DNA from: Aphis gossypii | Lineage: Eukaryota; Arthropoda; Insecta; Hemiptera; Aphididae | Direction of reading: 5' to 3' | NCBI RefSeq assembly: GCF_020184175.1 | Contig: NC_065531.1 | Location: forward strand, 51,915,213 to 51,979,212 | Length of the DNA stretch: 64,000 bases | Shown here: positions 60,894-64,000 of the stretch, piece after piece | How positions within the stretch are numbered: the stretch's first letter is position 1 | Layout of the letters: every line of letters begins with the position of its first letter | Position numbers and translations under genes: made by a program | The notes under the pieces: generated by a model | Seen by the model: the letters and a program-made list of their open reading frames with translations, nothing else | Told to the model about the DNA's origin: nothing | The model's database searches: none

Positions 60894-61639
60894 TTTATTA
60901 TGAATTTAAATAGTACGATTGTACGAATAAATAATAGAAAATAGTAGAGTACAACAACTTGTAGAATGCCTACTTTTTGTTTTTTCAAGTCGTAAATTCG
61001 AAAATAATTGTTTAAATCAATTGTTATTGAAAATAGTTTGTCTATTTAATTAACACAAGTTAGTTTTATGAAGTGTACCTAAGTGTGAGGCATGAAGGTG
61101 CCGTACACTTAACGGTTTTAGTAAATCTGCACATGCTCTTCGAAGGGATTTCTTACATGTAACTTCCTCTTTTCACCTGAGGTCCATAAATCAACTACCA
61201 CCTCGTTGTCGCGTCTTCAGAAAGTTTTTAGTACCAACCAGCGCGAATAGCTATAATTCGTACACGTGTTGTTATAGTTGAAGCTTAGTATTATATTATA
61301 CAATGCCTTTATTGGTCGAAACGAGTTTACATTACTTATTATGTTGCATGTTATTTGTAATACAATATTTGGCAAGACCTCGGTTATCTACTTATAATAA
61401 AATATATCTTAAGTTTCGAAAATCGTTGGCTCGTTATATACAAGCTCTAGATTAAGTGATCACTAGATGACCAACACAATAATATGCCTAAACGTTCTCA
61501 CTCCAAGTAAGTTGATTTTAGTCAAACGTTTCTATTTTTCAACTTATAGTTGGTATATAATATTTTATTTTATATACTTGGCTCATGAGTATAATATACA
61601 TATTATTACATAATAATATATATATAATATTATTATGTT
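60894..61639. other. Non-coding DNA with one complex patch
   Basis: At 61080-61270 the sequence becomes repeat-free (GGCATGAAGGTGCCGTACAC, CTCTTCGAAGGGATTTC, CACCTGAGGTCC, ACCACCTCGTTGTCGCGTC). It could be an old repeat or a conserved element. I see no frame. The remainder is AT-rich. Confidence 0.4.
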
Positions 61640-61658
61640 GGTCTCTTTTAAAGAGACC
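61640..61658. repeat. 19-base near-perfect palindrome GGTCTCTTTTAAAGAGACC
   Basis: Two 9-base arms, GGTCTCTTT and AAAGAGACC, are separated by one T. The outer TTATG/CATAATAA sequences add partial symmetry. It may be a dimeric factor site or a small foldback. No other copy was seen. Confidence 0.7.
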
Positions 61659-62340
61659 ATAATAACTTTTACGTATAATGTATAAATATTAGTTATTATT
61701 ACATGTTAATATTACTCGCTTTAATATAATATTTTACACTAGTTTGCAGATTGATAAATATTTTATTTCGTTTACTGCTGCAAACATAATTAGAGTAATC
61801 GTACAAAGACGTATTAGGAAGAAAATTTTACATTTGAACTATATACATTGTTAAAAACATGTTATATCTTCGATAATAATACACTGCACTCTGCAGTGGT
61901 CTGTGCGTACACATATTATATTATACAAAGAAAATACATTATTATTATATGGAGTTATGGATATATATCAAATTAAAACCCGTGTGTCACAGCTGCTATT
62001 ATTATATTTACATCATACACGCCGAATAACTCGACATGTCACTTTGGCGCGGCCACGTGTGTATAAAAAATTCACACACAAGTTAATTACGGTACAGGCG
62101 ATGGCCGTCATCGCTAATGACGCAGTGGCTAAAAACGGTTGTGTTTTATTTTTTTATTTTATTTTTCGTCCATTTCCACTCGTAACGGCCTCATTAGCCG
62201 TAAACAATGCCGCCGCCGTCACTGCACCCGGGTTTGATATTATACACATTTATATAGGAATAATGATAATAATAACACTATATAATATATTAATATATAA
62301 TGTATAGAGCGCGAAGTGTTTTCGGATATAGCAGTAAACA
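61659..62340. other. AT-rich DNA passing into CpG-bearing DNA
   Basis: AT-rich to about 61880. From 61975 to 62240 CpG-bearing words appear (TTTGGCGCGGCCACGTGTG near 62043, AATGCCGCCGCCGTCACTGC near 62205). The plus frame 61903-62307 (134 codons) is the longest plus-strand frame in the window, but it lacks any recognisable domain and ends in Ile/Tyr-rich AT sequence. Confidence 0.4.
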
Positions 62341-62357
62341 AGAGAGAGAGAGAGAGA
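62341..62357. repeat. (AG)n microsatellite
   Basis: Eight AG units at the left edge of the CpG-rich block. Confidence 0.88.
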
Positions 62358-63375
62358 TAAAGTGAGAGACGTGTCCCTAGCGGTGCTTATTATCACGCGG
62401 ATCGACACGAATTTCCCCTTATTGTGTTTTCCGCGTAACGCGCGCGCCAAAAACATTTTATGATTAATGGGCTCACCCTCTCCACTCTGCGCGGCGACAA
62501 ATACACCGACCGCTGCCTGCACTCCCCGCGAGCCTTATGCGCGAGCTTTAACCCTTTTTCCCACTATATATAATATACACCACCGCATATACCTATATAT
62601 ATATTTTATCATATCGCCCGGCGCCTGTATTATTATTATTATCGACCTCATCCTCGCCATCGTCGCTATACACCTCCTACCGTGGTCTCGGTTCGAATGA
62701 ACCTGCGCCGGGTGGCGCCGCTGTCCCTGCCGCACCACTCGCCTCTCGCCCGTCGGAAAACATCTCTTTCGCATTATTTTCCGGCGACGACGATCCGACT
62801 TAATTATTTAAGAGTGCTTTACACGCACACGCCCAACCGGCACGAATACCGGGCCGGGTTGCAGGGCGTGGTCTCGGCCCGTTCGATCGATTACCATTGG
62901 ACGTCCGCGCGAAAAGCTACACAGCCACGTCACGTATTCATTATTATTATTATTATATAAATACGGTATCAGGCGTGTATATGCGTCATCTCATCGTGAG
63001 CGCGACGGAAATCGTTTTAAAAGGTGTCGCGAGTCCAGGACGAGGCGGCCGCGGTGGTCGCGTAACTTCCGATTGCGTGGCGAGGAGGTCGCGGTGTACG
63101 GGAAGGAGTGCCGTTTTTGTGATAATTATTATGAAAGGGTTACCCCCTAAGTGCTTTCATTAGCGAGCTTTTTCGATCCTAAACCGGAGGCGATTTTGGA
63201 ATTCATTAAGTCAACCTAATAATATAACCGTCATCGGACGGAGATTAATTAACGCTCTGCACCGTCTCGTCGCATACCTTCAGTATACTCTGATGCTGCA
63301 GCGAGCGAAGCTAGTGACATATATATATAAAGGCAGTCGCGGTGGCGACCCCTTTTTATAAATACACACAATATA
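62358..63375. promoter_or_regulatory. Strongest CpG-rich block in the window, candidate promoter or enhancer
   Basis: The 100 bases 63001-63100 contain 18 CpG dinucleotides. 62640-62930 is nearly as dense, with CGCCGGGTGGCGCCGCTG, GGCGACGACGATCCGAC and ACCGGGCCGGGTTGCAGG. (ATT)n tracts lie at 62628-62640 and 62941-62955. At 63319-63360, TATATATATAAAGGCAG is followed by a small GTCGC/GCGAC hairpin. Several overlapping frames are open because GC-rich DNA has few stops, but none shows a domain or outcompetes the others. In a methylated insect genome a CpG-dense unmethylated island often marks a promoter; that is inference. Confidence 0.38.
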
Positions 63376-63740
63376 TTTTTCATCCGTTGGTAGGGATGGT
63401 GTACCATAAAAAGCTATACACGTAAACGACTAAATATATGTAACGCCGAATTTATGAAATTGTCGATTTCATGAAACAGAAAAATAACTGATATACACAT
63501 ATATACATAACATAATGATTATATAGCTTGCTCGATTGTAAAATGGTTGTATAGTTATAAGTGTTATTACACTAATACGGACAAAATGGGTTTAAAAAAT
63601 CATTCTAGTAAAATATTAAGAAAACAGACGTGTAAAAATGATCTCGTGATAAATTACCAATCTCATGGTTCATTTATAAACATATTTTATACATTATAAT
63701 AATGTTATACACGTAGGTATATCTTATAACTAGTTTTAAC
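63376..63740. other. AT-rich non-coding DNA, no gene seen
   Basis: A/T-rich with TATATAC words. No gene evidence. Confidence 0.5.
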
Positions 63741-63779
63741 TATTATTATTATTATTATTATTACTACTATTATTATTAT
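63741..63779. repeat. (TAT)n microsatellite, interrupted
   Basis: TAT/ATT triplets run for about 39 bases with an ACTACT interruption near 63763. Confidence 0.9.
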
Positions 63780-63800
63780 ATATATTTTAATACTATATGC

Positions 63801-64000
63801 CAGCGGTCCTCAAACTGTGATCCGCGGAGACCTAGCTAGGGCTTCGTGGGCACATCTGAATTAAGTACCTACATATATTATTTTTAGTTAAATTGTTACA
63901 AGTTACATTTTATTGTATATAGTTTGTATTTTAGCAATTTATTGATTCATAATTGTTTGAGTTGTAAAATTAGAATTTAAAGTTTTTGGGGATCCGTGAA
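63801..64000 (+). mobile_element. hAT element entering the window, 5' end only
   Basis: CAGCGGTCCTCAAACTGTGA at 63801 fits the CAGNGGTTCTCAAACT-type terminus shared by Charlie/SPIN-like hAT elements, followed by the typical TCCGCGGAGACC and GGCTTCGTGG. TTTTTGGGGATCCGTGAA at the window edge looks like the opposing subterminal repeat, so the right end is probably close beyond 64000. The candidate left target duplication is CTATATGC (63793-63800). No transposase is seen in the visible part. Confidence 0.68.

Noticed and set aside
61903..62307. 134-codon plus-strand open frame
   Set aside because: Mixed composition with an Ile/Tyr-rich AT end, no recognisable domain, and it overlaps CpG-bearing DNA where chance frames are expected.
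62690..62705. GGTTCGAA, resembling a tRNA B box
   Set aside because: The T-stem does not pair and there is no A box or acceptor stem upstream.

Overview
The window looks like nuclear DNA of a hemipteran insect, most likely an aphid. It is strongly AT-rich but CpG is not depleted. The palindrome GGTACC, usually within TAGGTACCTA, occurs at least eleven times. The mobile elements are insect types: an R1-clade LINE relic, several hAT elements, a Helitron-like family and a Harbinger-like MITE. The species call is inference from composition and repeat style; nothing here fixes a species.

I find no intact protein-coding gene in 64 kb, and no convincing tRNA, rRNA, CRISPR array or known microRNA. 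Open reading frames are short and mostly made of Ile/Tyr/Asn/Lys/Phe or of translated microsatellites. The only recognisable coding matter is dead transposon protein: a frameshifted reverse transcriptase (1691-2386) and the C-terminus of a hAT transposase on the minus strand (32418-32700). A short protein-like ORF at 48831-48988 is of unknown origin. The window is therefore either a gene desert or the inside of very long introns.

Mobile elements, left to right: RT relic 1691-2386; hAT MITE 9506-9753; a CAGGGTGAT-headed repeat at 23962 and again at 36281; Helitron-like copies at 24526-25012 (truncated), 38236-39350 (decayed 3' end) and 59730-60893 (complete); hAT relic 32329-32700; hAT MITE 41093-41631; Harbinger-like MITE 53731-53873; hAT MITE 57878-58132; and the first 200 bases of a hAT element entering at 63801. 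For four of the MITEs I can read terminal inverted repeats and target-site duplications directly.

Between AT-rich deserts lie blocks richer in G+C and CpG, with many microsatellites, at about 3.5-5.8, 8.8-11, 14-15.6, 17.3-19, 19.7-21.3, 26.7-28.5, 33-36, 46.5-48, 49.5-52.7, 53.9-54.8 and 61.9-63.4 kb. Several hold homeodomain-type cores (TAATTA, CAATTA), POU octamers or TATA-like strings. Candidate cis-regulatory modules of a developmental locus is the most economical reading, but that is inference from sequence texture and needs cross-species alignment. The most unusual items are the long foldback at the 5' end of every Helitron-like copy and an isolated perfect 27-bp hairpin at 39942-40007.
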